NCBI RefSeq assembly: GCF_954871325.1
Contig: NC_088775.1
Span: 4,451,475 to 4,515,474, forward strand
Source of the DNA: Gordionus sp. m RMFG-2023
Taxonomy: Eukaryota > Nematomorpha > Gordioida > Chordodea > Parachordodidae
Direction of reading: 5' to 3'
DNA length: 64,000 nucleotides
Shown here: in pieces, positions 35,724-48,700 of the stretch
Position numbering within the stretch: position 1 is the first letter of the stretch
Layout of the letters: every line of letters begins with the position of its first letter
Notes under the pieces: generated by a model
Database searches by the model: none
What the model saw: only the letters and a program-made list of their open reading frames with translations
Told to the model about the DNA's origin: nothing
Program-made: the position numbers and the translations under genes

Positions 35724-38700
35724 ATGGGCAGGAAAAAGAAAAAATATTCAAAGCCATGGTGCTGGTATAATTTAAATATATATTAGATTACAACCAATTT
35801 TAATATTAAAACATATATAGGTATTGTAATAGAGATTTTGAGGATGAAAAAATACTCCTACAACATCAAAAGGCTAAACATTTTAAATGTCAAGTATGCC
35901 ATAAGAGATTATTTACTGGACCTGGCCTACAAATACACTGCCTACAGGTTGTATAATGATTTAATTTTTTTATTAATGATACACGTTTTAGGTCCATAAA
36001 GAAGATATTGACAAAGTACCAAATTCATTACCACATAGAACCAATATTACTATTGAGATATATGGTATGGAAGGAATACCCGAAGAAGATTTAATATCAC
36101 ATGATGAAAAAAGAGGTTATTAATATAATTTTTTAATATATTGGAACAATATATTACAAGGTGTATATAATGCAAGCCAAAAAAGTGGTGAAAATTCACA
36201 AATACCAATTTTGCCTATGTTTCCTGGTATAATAATAGTTTTTACAGTCTTATTTTTTATACAACTTAAAAAATGCAGTTATGCCAGGTTTTAATCCAAT
36301 TCCTCCACGATTAGTTCCAATTCCATCATCTACAACATTGATTCCACCTCCAATGAAATTGTATGTGAGAGTTATGCATATATTTTATTTTTAACAACTA
36401 GATCTATTTGGTTCACAGCTTATTTTATCTTTTAAAGGTTATCTATTCCCCTACAATCAATCAATCAATTACCATCATCTGCTATGTTTAGTAGACCAGA
36501 TCAGACCATATTTAACTCCCCATCTTCCCAAGTTTTTTTTTAATCAAATTTATTATGAAGAATTTTAACATTTATATTTGTGTATATAAATTTTACTAAA
36601 AATGATATTTACATTGTTAAAGGTGTCAATTTCAAAGAAATATATTTTATATATAATAACAAATTGAAAATCATATAATACTAATTTTTCTGATTCATAT
36701 TTAATAATCTATTGTATAAATTTCATTTTTTTATACAATTATGTTTCCTTTTTGAAAACACAATTATGGAATTGTATTTTTATTTTATTATAGGGTTTTT
36801 ATAGTGTTTTGATAGAAATTTTTAAAAATTAAAAAATTTTTTTTTTTTAAATTCATTTTATTACTGCCAACTTAACTCATAATTAATTTTTTTAGATTGA
36901 CAATTTTTTCTAATACACAAATTCAAGTCTAAATTATTGATAAAATTTATAATTAACATACAAATCACTATAAAATAAATACCTTGGAAAATAGCTGTAA
37001 TCAAAAATATAAATTTTTAGACATTTTAAATTTGATATATAAATTAAATTCTAATAAAAGAATTTAAAGTTGGATATATGTGTCTGCCATACATCAATTT
37101 ACTTGATTAAAAAATTTAAATTAATAAATAGAATATATTATTAATTAATAAAAATTGATTTTTAATATTTTACAAACTTATAAATTCATCTTTTCTATAT
37201 TTTTAGATTATTCCTCCCCCACTTATACCTTCAAATTTTTCTATGATTCCCCCAGCTCCTACTTCCCTCTCCAAGCCTATGTTCCCAGCTTATGCCCACA
37301 CGTCTTCCATGGATTACGAAGCAAAGAATAAAAAGTATGAGATGATTTTTTAAAAAAAAATTATGTATACAAATATTTTTTTTCAAAGAAATTATTACTT
37401 CATAAAAAAAATAGATTAATAAATAATTCATACAAAAATATATTGGAAGATTTAAAAAATATTTGATTTTTTTTTGCATGTTTATTTTTATATACGAAAA
37501 TTACAGAAAATTTCTAGATTTTGACCCTTTTAGGTTTCCGATTTGAAACTTTATATAATGCTGCTTACGTTATGATTTTTATAATACACACCTAAGGAAA
37601 AATGAGTCAATTTGTATTATTATATGGTTACTTACAAAATAAATGATTATACTCACATATTATATGCTGACGAAATAGTAGTAATCAATTATATTTTATT
37701 TCTGTATGTAAAAAGAAAAATATGCATTTACATATATGTAATGACTACATTATTTATAAAACTTTTAATACATTAAATAATTTTATATCACTATGGGGAT
37801 TAAATAAATTTTACTTAATTTTTTTTTTGTATTTATTTTTTATAACTTAAAATATTTAAATGCTCGTGGCTATGTGTTATTTTTTGTTTTGTTTTTTGAA
37901 TTTTAAAAAATCTGATTTTACCGGAACTGTATTCCAGCATGCTTAGGACACCTATCTTATGAATTGTACACAGCCATTAACCTTTGAGTCATTTATAATT
38001 TATAAAAAAAATCTATGGAAAAACTAATATAAATTATCTCATTATTTACTGAATTAATTATTATGGCAATAGGCTTGCTGAAATAACTAAACCTTTTAAA
38101 TTACATTTAAAAGGATAGCAGAAAGTTTTATTTGGAAAAAATTTGAAAGTTCATGGGTAAAATTTATAAGGTAAGTAATCTAAAATGATGATATATATTT
38201 CCGATAAAATCTTACGCACTTAAAGTTTATATTTTTTTCTCAAATGTTTAATACACGAACCATGTTTATCTTGTTTATCCAATTCAATACATTACAAATA
38301 ATTTCCTCCATATTAGGAGTGGGCTAAAAACCCTCCCTAATCATCAGGAGAGATAGAATTAATAAAAACTAACATTATCAATCACCCCACCTCCCCCATT
38401 GATCCAACGAATTTTATTTCAGCAATACCAAGAAGAGAATATAAAATAACTGGGAAAAATAATTATTACTATACCCGAGAGAAATGGAATGAAAGTAAAA
38501 GATATCGTGAAAGTGTTTTGAAATGTTTTCATCATCTATAATAAATAAATAAAAGCGCGAAACATTTCCCAAAATCATGGAAAGGGATCCTTCGAAAGAT
38601 TACGTAATTGTTAAAAGAGAGGTCGAAAAAGAAGAAAAAGAAAGAAAAATAATTTGTAGTTTTAAAAGAACAAATATAGGCCAGTTAATCTCCTACCTTA

Positions 38701-41700
38701 GTACAAAGAAATGAAATGGCGTTCATGATGTAACCTCGATGCTTAATCATTGTATTTCCCTATGACTTACTTTTCCAATTTATTATTATAATATACTGTT
38801 CACTATTTGAAGGTTGATTATAGATAGGTCATGTCAGCCAATAAGTTATATCAAATTTAATATTGAAAATATATTTTAAGAGTGCCATAATTATATATTG
38901 AAAATTGGGACGAGGAAAAAAAATATCAAAATGCTATATTTGTAAATAGGGTGAATGCAATTTTTTTAAAATTCATTTATTTTGTAAGTAATTTATTGAC
39001 ATATATAATACCTAAACTGACGATTCATTCATTAAAATGCATTTTTAAGCGTCGTTAAAAACAAATCAGCTGGACCCGCCATTTTAGTAACACGTATAGT
39101 AATTATTCTCATGTTAAAAACTACTATTAAATTGATAACTTGCTTTCTTATTATCTCGATGATCCAGTAATTCCTTAATAAAGTTTGCATCAGATATAGG
39201 AATAAATTAGGCTCTCGTTTAAAATTTTAATAGTGTAACCAAGATGGCGTCTCCAGCATTGATGCACACTATAATGAATGAATCGTCAGTCTAGGTATTA
39301 TATATGTCATTGAAGTAATTATACAAAAATATAAATCCACATTGACTTATTTTTTTTTTAAAAAAAAATTATTTATTATAAAATTTATATCTTTATATTC
39401 TAAAAAAATAATTTTTAAATAGTGTCTATTTCCGTTTCACAGATTTGTGTTGGTTCCATGGCTTCGATTCCAAACTTTATATAATATATATTAATATATA
39501 ATTTTTTTTTAAAAAAAATGATGCCTATTTCCGGTTCCAAGATATTTTTGTCTTGGTTTAAAATGGCCTTTATTTTTGCCTCACCTCACAGCTGATTAAC
39601 GTTTCATAATTTTTATGAACACCAATATCTTAATAGTCTCCAAGAAAAACCGTCGCCCCCCCCCCCCCTTACATTTTAAAGTCACAAATACAGCATTGTT
39701 CCAATTTTTTTAAAAAAAAACAAATGTTGACGGGTAATCAATTTTGGTATCTTATAAAATGCAAAAAAGGAATTATATTTCAATCTCGAAATATTTAATA
39801 TTATTATCCTATTTCAATATTTCACGTTAAATCTAAATATCGGTCGGCAATAACTTTGATGATTTAATTATTGTTTATCAATTTTATTATTTTATATTAC
39901 TAATAATGATATAAAATGTTAGGAAATATGGACATTGAATATTTTTTGAGGACTTTGTGGCTGGACCCTTAAAATTTTGATTATTTTAATTCCGGCCGGC
40001 CCATGGGCCTAATGCTGGCCCTTGTGTGTGGGCCCTCTAACTCAAACTAACCAACACATGATTTTTTTCTAGTGGATAAAAATGCTCGATTTTTTCTAAT
40101 TATATTGATTAGTGCTCAAATATGATATTTTAAAAATATCAGCCAAAAAATAAGCTTAAATAGAAAATCTAGCCTTGTGCATATCTGCACCTTTAATCAT
40201 TAAGAGGTTAATCAATTCTAAATTTATTTTATAAACCTTTAAAATATACATATTATTGTGACAGTAATAGTAGTAGCCCAGGTGACTCTACGGCTCCCAC
40301 AATGCACATGGCAAACCTCCCTCCTATTTTGGATTCCCCGCAAAAAGACAGGCCGAAACCTCTTATGCTCAGCTCTTCCGGGTACATTGTCCAAATTATG
40401 CATCCATCTTTCGAATATTCGGCGGTATAATGGAAAATCATAAATATATATTTTTTTAAATTGGGTTTATAATATATTATATTTTTATAGCATAACAATT
40501 TTGACCCCTCTCTATATTTTTAGCTATTACGAGAGGAGGGTGGCGGGCCATAATTATATAGCAGATTTTTTTGAAATTTTATGCAATTTGGCTTGGATTA
40601 CAGGCCCGATTCTACGCCTTGGGGTAGGGCACTGCACCTCCCAAAAATTTCAAATTATCACCCCCCCCCCTCCCGTTTTTTTGGTTCCAGTATATTATTT
40701 TTTGATAAATTTTTTAAAAATAAGAATGTAATGGGAAAGTAATAACTGTTGTTCAAACAACTCTCGGTTTAAAAAAAAAACTATTCATGTCTGCTGAAAT
40801 ACCTCATAGCGCCAACCGCACCCCATATCGTAATGAGTTAGGAGAAAATATAGTTAATTTGGTGGAAGAAAGAAAATGATCAAGATGCCAATATTCAGAA
40901 TAAGGTAAATGAGCCCTGAGCTTTCAAAAACAAAAGGGATGGGTTAGATTTTCTAAGTTATTCCTTATTGCGAATACTTTACGACCGATTTAAATCGAGT
41001 ATCACCAAATAGACCACCATCTAGTCGTGTTAAAAATCCCGATTAGGGTTGACAGAAAGATTTTAAATAAATTTTGGCTAAAATCTTAATCGGGTCGTTT
41101 TGAAAAATCGACCCAAATGGGGGTTTTTAAGAGCAATATTGGCAGAAGACAGTCACTAATAAAGGGAGAAGATTTTATAAATACGTACAGGTTTAATAAT
41201 TAAGCCCTGGTGGTAATAAAATAATATATTTGTCTTAAAATTATAAAGTAATCCTTTATTAATTTAAATAAACGTTTAAAAATTCCAATTTTTAAAGTAA
41301 AATGAAATTTCTTTAAAGTTATAAAAGTAAACATTATATAAATAGGATGAACCATCACTTTTCAAATATAAATCAATCTCATACAATTATACAAAAATAA
41401 ATTATCTAAACGATAATCTAATATTTATCAACATAACATTGTAAATTGTAAAACATTAATTCATAAATTAAGATGTTTTGAGCAAAATCTTCGGTACTTG
41501 CTCGATATTTTTTTCTGGATAATATGCCGAGTAGTTATGGATGTACCGATTTTTTATCGGATCGGGCCGATATTTCGGCCGATATCGTAAAACTTTCCTA
41601 TCCGATAAAAATGGCTTCTTTTTTTTTTAAAAAAAAAAAATTTATTTCAAATTTAATTATGTAAATATTTGAAAAATAAAATTATTTGACTTGCAAAAAA

Positions 41701-44700
41701 AATTTGTTAAAATGACGTATTTATATATATTCTTATCAATTTTTTTTTTACTACGTTAAATAATTTTATTTACAAATGAATTAAAAAAGTATGGAGATGG
41801 AAATGTTTTGAATTAAATTTTGCGCAACACTGTAGATTTATTATTATATATAATATGTAAATAAGTGATTTATATCAATAAAAAAATATTTTATATGCTT
41901 TAATTCTTGAATATAAACTGTAACTGAATATTGTAATATTATTTAAGTAACTTTTGTTATTGTCAATGACATATAATAATACTTAGACTGGCGATGCATT
42001 CATTTAAAAGTGTAAGACGCCATTTTGATTATCCATATCATTATTAAATTTTAAACGAAATGCCAATTTATGCCTATGTCTGATGCAAACTTTATCAAAG
42101 TATTGCCTGATCATCGATATAATAGGGAAGCAAGTTATCAATTTAACAGTAGTTTTTAACATGAGAATAATTACTATATGGGTAAACAAAATGGCCGGCC
42201 CAGCTTATTTGCATTCAACGACACTTTCAAACGCATTATAATGAATGCATCGTCAGTCTACATTGGTTATGATCTAGTTAAATTAAAGATGCCATAAAAA
42301 GTATATGAGAGTGATGCAAAATCGCTCAATTTTAGACGATTTAAACGGTTGGCTCTATCTTTATCGGCTAAAAAACTAATATTTGCCTAAAGCCCGAAAT
42401 ATTTGCTCGTCATCTAATTAACGAAATCTCGAAAGAAGCTCAGGGAATAATATTTTTTTTCTGGATAAAATTCCGAGTTAATTCTTTTTATGTTTACAAG
42501 AATACAAAATAGGTTATGATATCGGATTGGGTCGGTCCACCGATATCAATTTAATATTGGATCGACTTCCAAACAGCGGTATCAGTTACACCCCATAGTT
42601 GGCCGTTTTTAAAAATCGGGTGAGCAATTTTGCATATAACCTGATGCATACCCTTTATCGTTTATGTATAATACCATAAGGTCAACAGAAATCTTTATTC
42701 TTTTTTTTGTCATTCAATGATAAAAATGAGAAGATGTATATATGTTATGTAATACAAAGTGTGATTTGACATGTGTGGCACATATACATTGAGTGCACAT
42801 GACAATATCCACATCTTTTCCCCCATCTATAATTTTGGATAAAAAATGTAATCAGAAAAGTTTTTCACGCTGTAATGCAATCTGGCATGCGTTTGCCCCC
42901 TGTATTTAAACTTTATTTCATTTTTTTACTGGTGTTCTAAGGAGAGATGTTAATAGCTTAGTGCAAGTAAACTCTTCTTGTCATCTCGATTCACGAATTT
43001 TCTAATTTATCAAAGCAACTTCTATAAAAATGGATGAATATTGGCGACTACCATTTTTCCCTCTTATTTTTTTCTATATGTTGATATGAGATTATCACCC
43101 AGATCGAATCCATCCACGTGTTTGTTATAAGCGGTGATCATATTTGGGTTGAAAAAATTTTTATTCTAGAAAAATATTATCTCGAAATTACATTGAAACA
43201 TTAGAAAACGAAGAGATGGTGTGGCATGCCGATACAGCGTTTACCACCGAATTTATCATTCAAACGAACTATCAATATTCTTTTTTGATTTATCGAATCT
43301 ATAATCATAATTGCATCTTTTTTTAGCTGCAATCTTTATAGATTCAAGTGTTGTAAAATATCTCATTTGTTTTAACTAAAACAAAAGTTTAAATGTGATA
43401 AAGAGATTATCAATAGTATGTTATGATAATTTAGTTTTTGTAATGTCTAATAATTATATGATTACATTTCCAATTAATCCATATTCATTATCGCTTTTTC
43501 CTTGATATATATATTAAATGAAAATTACGTAACCGTCAGCCAATATCCAATATTTGCATCCGTAATTGGTTTTCCTTTTATGAACATTTTGCAAGAATGT
43601 TTTCCTCGGTATGGTATCATCTGTTCATCTATTGTCAAATGATGTTTGAAAATTCCGAATTGTTAAAATTTATTATTCAATATATTAATGTAAGGCCTAA
43701 CTTTATAAAATCTATCATGTATATCTATTTTAGTATTGTCTGCCAAATGAATATTATATTTCAAATTTCGGAATTATGATTGGGTCATTGTATTCCGGAT
43801 TATCGGAATAGAAATATCGCTATCATTAGACCAGTACATCCTTTCTTGAGGGAGCTAATGATATCAACTAAATAATAGAATTCCAATGAATCTCTTGATA
43901 TCTGGGCTGGGATGCCACATATATTAGGTCTATTCATTTGTTTTGCATAAATATTACTTCTTTGATCACAACTAGAGAATATTAAATCTTCATCATCGTC
44001 AAAGAAAATATGTTCGATGGGCTTTTACCATGCAAATCGTTTTCAAGTTTTATTATATCTTCCTCTTTTAAAAAGAGTCACCTAGCAATATGAACTATTC
44101 TCCAGTTAGCGATGAAAAAGATTTCGACGAAAATGACTTAACAAATAACGAAGTTTTGTCATTCAGATGCTACTGATGGATTAGATATTCATAATTCAAT
44201 TGATAACGATATTCCAAAACCATCTACTAGAAGTAGCTATTCTGTAATTTCTCGCCATTTAAAATAGAGGAAAACACATATCAATGGGGAAGAGGAATGT
44301 AAAAAAACTTAAATACGATTTACATGGTAAAAGTCCATCAGATATATTCGTTTTAATTTTCGACGAAAACTCATATTCCCTCATTGTAGAGCAAAATAGT
44401 ATTAACTCAAAACAAATGAATAGGCAAAATATAAGTATGACTATCCCAGATTTTAAGAGATTTATTGGAATTCTCTATTATTTACTGGATATGATTCTCT
44501 CAAATAGAGAGGATGTATTGGTCTAATATGGTAGCGATATTTCTATTCTAAAAATCAACAATACAAATGACCCAATAATTTGAAATCTAATATTCATTTG
44601 GCAGACATACTAAAATGCACATACCAGATAAATTATATAAAGTTAGGTATATTGCAATAATAATTTTCAAAATTAATTCATCGGAGACATTATTTATTCA

Positions 44701-46336
44701 AAAATTATAGATAAGCAAAGATGTAGATGCAGATATTGTCATAAACACACAAAGATATATGCCAAACCTGTCAACAAATCATATTTAGTTTCAAGGATTT
44801 TCATAATATATAAATATTTTTGTTCGTTTTTATTATGAATTACAAAAAAATAATAATAAATTTATATTGTTTTATGATCTTATAGTATATACATAATTTT
44901 TAAGTTTTTTATACTCTTAGATGGTAATTGTGGCAGATACGCACCAGGTCAAAAAATTTAGCATTTTTATCAAAGACTTGCAAGTGGTACCATTCTCACT
45001 TCCCTGAAATATTATGGCTAAATGTTGGCCAATTTTTTTTTGCTGTTGAAATTTTTGATTATTTTGGATATCGGGCCCCATTGATATAATTCCTATCCAT
45101 ATCGGTATATCTTCTACGTTATATATATATATCTTTATTTTCTTTTACCCAATATTATTTACGAGGTTAGGAAGAGCACAGATCCTTTACTCCCAAATAC
45201 AGCCGTATGCACCAAAATGATTCCCTAGAGCACAACAAATCGAATGCTACCAATAGCGATTCCAACATTGCCTCATATCTTCCAACGTTTCCCCAAAATC
45301 CCGATAGATTTAACGTAGAAAAAAAGGGGCAAAAACCGTTTCCTAATGGAGCCTTACTTCCACCTCCCCCTATGCGTATAATAATTGATAAAATTTATAA
45401 AAACGTTTCGTGTCTAAATATTAGATCATAAATGATTCACTCAAAAGTTACCACGAATTTGTGGACAAGTATGCAAAGTATGCTCTCTATGTTTGTATTT
45501 TTTTCCGCCAATTCTTGCTAACTTCTAAATGAGGGGTTATCGGATATTAATTTTTAGTTTTATTTATTTTTTCCTCCAATTTATGGAAAAACAAAATTCA
45601 AAAAAGGGTTGTTCTTAAATAAGGTAAGATATATCCAAAAAACAGATGACAATCATTAAATGAATGGCACCTAAAAAGATTGAAATTATTGAGAATAACT
45701 CTTTTTTTAATAAAAAAATGAAAAGCCCCATTATTAATGAACTCGCCTTCGATCATGAGTAAAACTAATCCCATGCAATCCACATCCCTTTACTCACCAC
45801 AAAACCAACAACCATTGCCTCCGCCTGCTTTTCACCGGCATCAGAACTTCGATAATTTTGCAAGTCCTAGTCCCAATAAATCCTTGATGGACAAGCCCAT
45901 GCCATCTTTTTATCAACCTTCCGCGAATCAATACATTGGTGCCAGCAACAACGATAACAATTTAAATAATTTCAATAGCGATTACAATAATTTTCCCAAT
46001 AATCAATTCAGCTACAATCCCCATAAAAGTTGTAATACCAATAACGAGTTACAGATGCCGCCAATGTTCCAGCCTAATAATAATTGTAACAACAAGAAAA
46101 ATAATATTGCATAAATATTTATAAATATAGCAATTTTTTTTAGTTTTGAAGCATCATATTTTTCTTAAATACAGAAATTGTAGAGGAGAAAAGGAACATG
46201 ATTAGGATTAAATTTGAAATTAATTTATATATTTATTTTATTACTATTTTTAGTGCATATGGCAGCGTCGAATCCACCGCAACCATTAATGAATCAATTT
46301 ATGAATAATCCAAGAAACTACTTTCCCAGATATTAA
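35724..46336 (+). CDS. ZNF207: ZNF207/BuGZ zinc-finger protein, 11 exons
   Basis: Modelled exons: 35724-35764, 35821-35947, 35992-36115, 36161-36226, 36279-36360, 36438-36531, 37207-37334, 40265-40381, 45203-45375, 45726-46085, 46254-46336; all phases fit (464 aa; human about 478). The N-terminus [20 protein letters not shown], the two C2H2 fingers (CWYCNRDF...[24 protein letters not shown]) and [14 protein letters not shown] are near-identical to human BuGZ, a microtubule- and Bub3-binding protein of nucleus and spindle. The rest is Pro/Met-rich as in the family ([30 protein letters not shown], compare KPTFPAY), then Asn-rich to a C-terminal NPRNYFPRY. No clear GLEBS (Bub3-binding) motif was found. 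Introns 1-5 are 44-77 bp, intron 6 is 675 bp, introns 7 and 8 are about 2.9 and 4.8 kb and transposon-filled. Exon 8 rests on phase and composition only. An AATAAA lies about 75 bp after the stop. Confidence 0.88.
37850..38060 (-). repeat. Dispersed palindrome-like repeat (family P), copy 1
   Basis: AAATCTGATTTTACCGGAA and TATTCCAGCATGC recur at about 51760 and 54890. The reverse complement of ATCTATGGAAAAACTAATATAAATT aligns with the site around 51850-52055, so this copy lacks the MITE seen there. Lies in ZNF207 intron 7. Confidence 0.6.
38997..39308 (+). mobile_element. MITE, about 310 bp, long TIRs
   Basis: Ends TGACATATATAATACCTAAA and CTAGGTATTATATATGTCA are inverted and continue through CTGACGATTCATTCATTA. 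The interior contains AGTAATTATTCTCATGTTAA and AACTTGCTTTCTTATTATCT, shared with the inverted copy at 41967. In ZNF207 intron 7. Confidence 0.8.
41967..42262 (-). mobile_element. Same MITE family, opposite orientation
   Basis: Carries the reverse complement of the interior blocks of the 38997 copy (TTAACATGAGAATAATTACT, GATGCAAACTTTATCAAAG) and the ends TAGACTGGCGATGCATTC / GAATGCATCGTCAGTCTA. In ZNF207 intron 8; more diverged than the other copy. Confidence 0.75.
42280..42660. repeat. MITE-like inverted repeat with a nested insert
   Basis: GATGCAAAATCGCTCAATTTT (about 42313) faces AGCAATTTTGCATATAACC (about 42627) in inverted orientation. The interior contains AATATTTGCCTAAAGCCCG, shared in part with the MITEs at 49-52 kb. 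A GATATCGGATTGGGTCGG segment inside resembles ATCGGATCGGGCCGATAT at 41558, a common short transposon end. Confidence 0.45.
43020..43930 (-). pseudogene. piggyBac-type transposase remnant
   Basis: Minus-strand pieces: [40 protein letters not shown] followed by [15 protein letters not shown], and, near 43140-43075, [20 protein letters not shown]. These match the core of piggyBac (DDE_Tnp_1_7) transposases, including the conserved YNKxMGGVDxxDQL block. Frameshifts and stops separate them. Sits in ZNF207 intron 8. Confidence 0.78.
44085..44790 (+). pseudogene. piggyBac-type transposase remnant, N-terminal part
   Basis: 44284-44523 reads [36 protein letters not shown] and [20 protein letters not shown], the start of the piggyBac transposase domain. 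Diverged remains of the next segment ([14 protein letters not shown]) follow to about 44790. Head-to-head with the minus-strand fragment at 43.0-43.9 kb; both are in ZNF207 intron 8 and neither can be active. Confidence 0.75.
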
Positions 46337-46408
46337 ATATTTATTTCACACGTGTCATTTAAACACCCACTGTTCAACTACGAAAATGGTATACATTGTG
46401 TATACCAG

Positions 46409-46414
46409 AAATAA
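46409..46414 (+). promoter_or_regulatory. Polyadenylation signal AATAAA (ZNF207)
   Basis: AATAAA about 75 bp past the predicted stop codon at 46336, a normal spacing for an animal 3' UTR. Inferred, no transcript seen. Confidence 0.5.
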
Positions 46415-48480
46415 ACAGAATTTACTACTTATTTAACAAGTTAGATATTTATTTTAAGTTTTATAAATTACCATACAAAATAATAAATGATTATTATATT
46501 AATTTATAAAATTAATTAAATATTTATAAACAAAAAGCATATCATCCTTATACCACTTCCGAGTACAGGTATTTCGAGAATTTTTTTTAAAAATACATTA
46601 TTTATATCATTTCATTCTTTTTTTTTGGTTTCTTTTATGAACAACATGCAAACCTTGAGGATTTAAATTAAGTAAGAGTGGCGGGAAAAGTGATTTAAAG
46701 TTTTATAATAAACATATCTCACATTATACCTATTGTCGTTATTATAGTTTTTATTTATACTTTATGAGCGAATATTTATTAAAATAAATTATGACTTCAT
46801 ATTTTGTTTATAGCTTTTTTTGTTGTTGATTTTTTTATATAATCGATTCTGATTTATTAAAAAAAAAGATAGTAAACATCTGGATTAGTTTATTCAACCG
46901 AGTTTTAATTTTTCGCACTTATTATTTTTTAAAAATAATGACGTATTTTCGGCTAAAGCGCTAATTTTAAACATTTTTGATGACACTTGATATCTTTAGA
47001 AACCTATTGGTAGCAAGGAAGACTAAAATTGTTGGACATTTTATTTGGCTAATCAATCACGATTCTCCGAACCTTCTTGGGGGTAATTTGGTATAAAAGC
47101 TAAAGTGTAAGTTACTAAGGCATTGTGCAAATTTTAGCATATTTAGCTCTTTTATTTATTTTTAAACATGGCGGTCCATTTAACCACCAATATGGAGTTT
47201 CCATTCTCTTCCATGGGGAAAACTTAGAAAACAGGAAATATTTTTTAATTCAATAGATAGCATCATGGACTGAAGATAATTATTTTCTATATCCATTATC
47301 TGGTAAAATAAATTATTTTGATTAATCTATTTTTCAGGGTTAAATAGTTGTTGAAATGCCAATAGAAGGTGAAAAAATTACTTTTATAATTATTTTCATT
47401 AAATTTTAGTAATAATTTCTAAAATTAAATATTAATTATAATCAGAATTCTAAAAATAAAGTCACGTGATGCTAATAATCCAAGCGAAATCTGTTGAGGC
47501 AGAGTGGTAAAGTGATGAAATTTGGCCCTGACTTCAAAATTCAACCAAAAATACACTTAAAACATTATAATATTCAAGCGATTAAATATCTGATTAGGGG
47601 AACTTTTATATGCATTTTTATAAATAATTTATAATCATCAGCTGAAAACATGAAACTAATGAAGAAACATGTTACTTTTTAACAACTATTATTTGTTAAT
47701 TTTTTTATAAAGGTACTAATCACCATCACACGAATATATTAGTATTATTTTTTTAGGGTAGTGATTTCAACCTTAAATAACAAACGTTCTAACCGCGTAA
47801 AGACTTCTAAAAGTTTAGAACTGAAGCTAATAACTCACATTTAGTAAGTGCTAGATAGTCTCGTCGCCTCAGGGGATGGATAATATTATTGGATAATATT
47901 TTGATATGACGATATGAAATAGTCCAGTTACTTTTGGGCGGTCTTTCTTTATCCGTTGGAAATTTCAATTTAATTAAAAGATTAATTAGTAAATATTTTT
48001 TTAAGGACATGACAAATAATATTTTTAAAAAAAATGTTTTAAATGTCATTTTAAATCACACTGCATTAAAGGTTAAAAAAATGAAAACTTTTAATTGAAT
48101 GTTCAATAAGCGGAAATTTGATAGGTATTCGAAAACCGATTTTCTAAAAGTGGTCGAACTTGCCCCAGATCAGCTGATAGATTTTAAAAATCTATTTTAG
48201 AGATCGATATTTTATTAAAATCATAGATTATTATTATTACCATGAATGGGATTAAAGATAAAATTAATAAAGAAATATTGATTTAATAAATCAGTTATTA
48301 AATAGTGTCCCTTTGGACCTTACTATGAATTTGTTTTATATTTCGCTTATAACTTATTTGGTTAATGATGCTTATATTACCTTAAGGTATTACCTATCAA
48401 ATTTGTATTTTGTTTATTTTTCATTTGGATAGACACTACCAAATATATTTATAATATATACTTAAAAAATCGTGATTTTT
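46415..48480. other. AT-rich intergenic region
   Basis: No supported exon, transposon terminus or RNA gene. A short frame starting ATGGCGGTCCATTTAACC near 47168 ends after 19 codons and is not called. Confidence 0.4.
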
Positions 48481-48483
48481 GGA

Positions 48484-48700
48484 AAGCCTCTGTGTCCTTG
48501 TCGGCATGAGTGTCGCCTATCAATCCGATGGTCATGGGTTCGAATCCCTGCAATGATCATGTTTTTTTCTTAATCTAACTTGGTGGTTCCGTCCTTGGGG
48601 GGGGGGGGTGATATATGCGAGGCTGGGCTCGACCACGTGATTTCGTTATAATATATTAAATAATAACGGTTTTATTACATTTCAATAAATTTTGGTCGGT
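48484..48700 (+). mobile_element. tRNA-derived SINE
   Basis: GTCGGCATGAGTGTCGCC (A-box-like) is followed about 30 bp later by GGGTTCGAATCCC, a perfect Pol III B box. The region then continues into non-tRNA body (CTTGGTGGTTCCGTCCTTGG, a G run, GCTGGGCTCGACCACGTG). The acceptor stem does not close, so this is a SINE head rather than a tRNA gene. Confidence 0.65.

Noticed and set aside
38420-38535. Exon-like stretch after TTTTATTTCAG ([20 protein letters not shown]...)
   Set aside because: The acceptor is good, but the incoming phase (1) does not fit ZNF207 exon 7 (phase 2) and no family is recognised.
41534-41605. GC-rich palindrome GATCGGGCCGATATTTCGGCCGATATC as a regulatory site
   Set aside because: The same ATCGG-type sequence recurs at about 42520-42560 and looks like a degenerate transposon end, so no regulatory role is claimed.
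43597-43779. Plus-strand open frame of 60 codons
   Set aside because: It is the antisense of the piggyBac core remnant on the minus strand.
47807-48049. Minus-strand open frame of 80 codons
   Set aside because: No domain, no splice context and AT-driven composition; probably chance.
48484-48560. Possible tRNA gene
   Set aside because: The B box is perfect but the acceptor stem does not pair, the anticodon arm is doubtful and the sequence continues into a SINE-like body.
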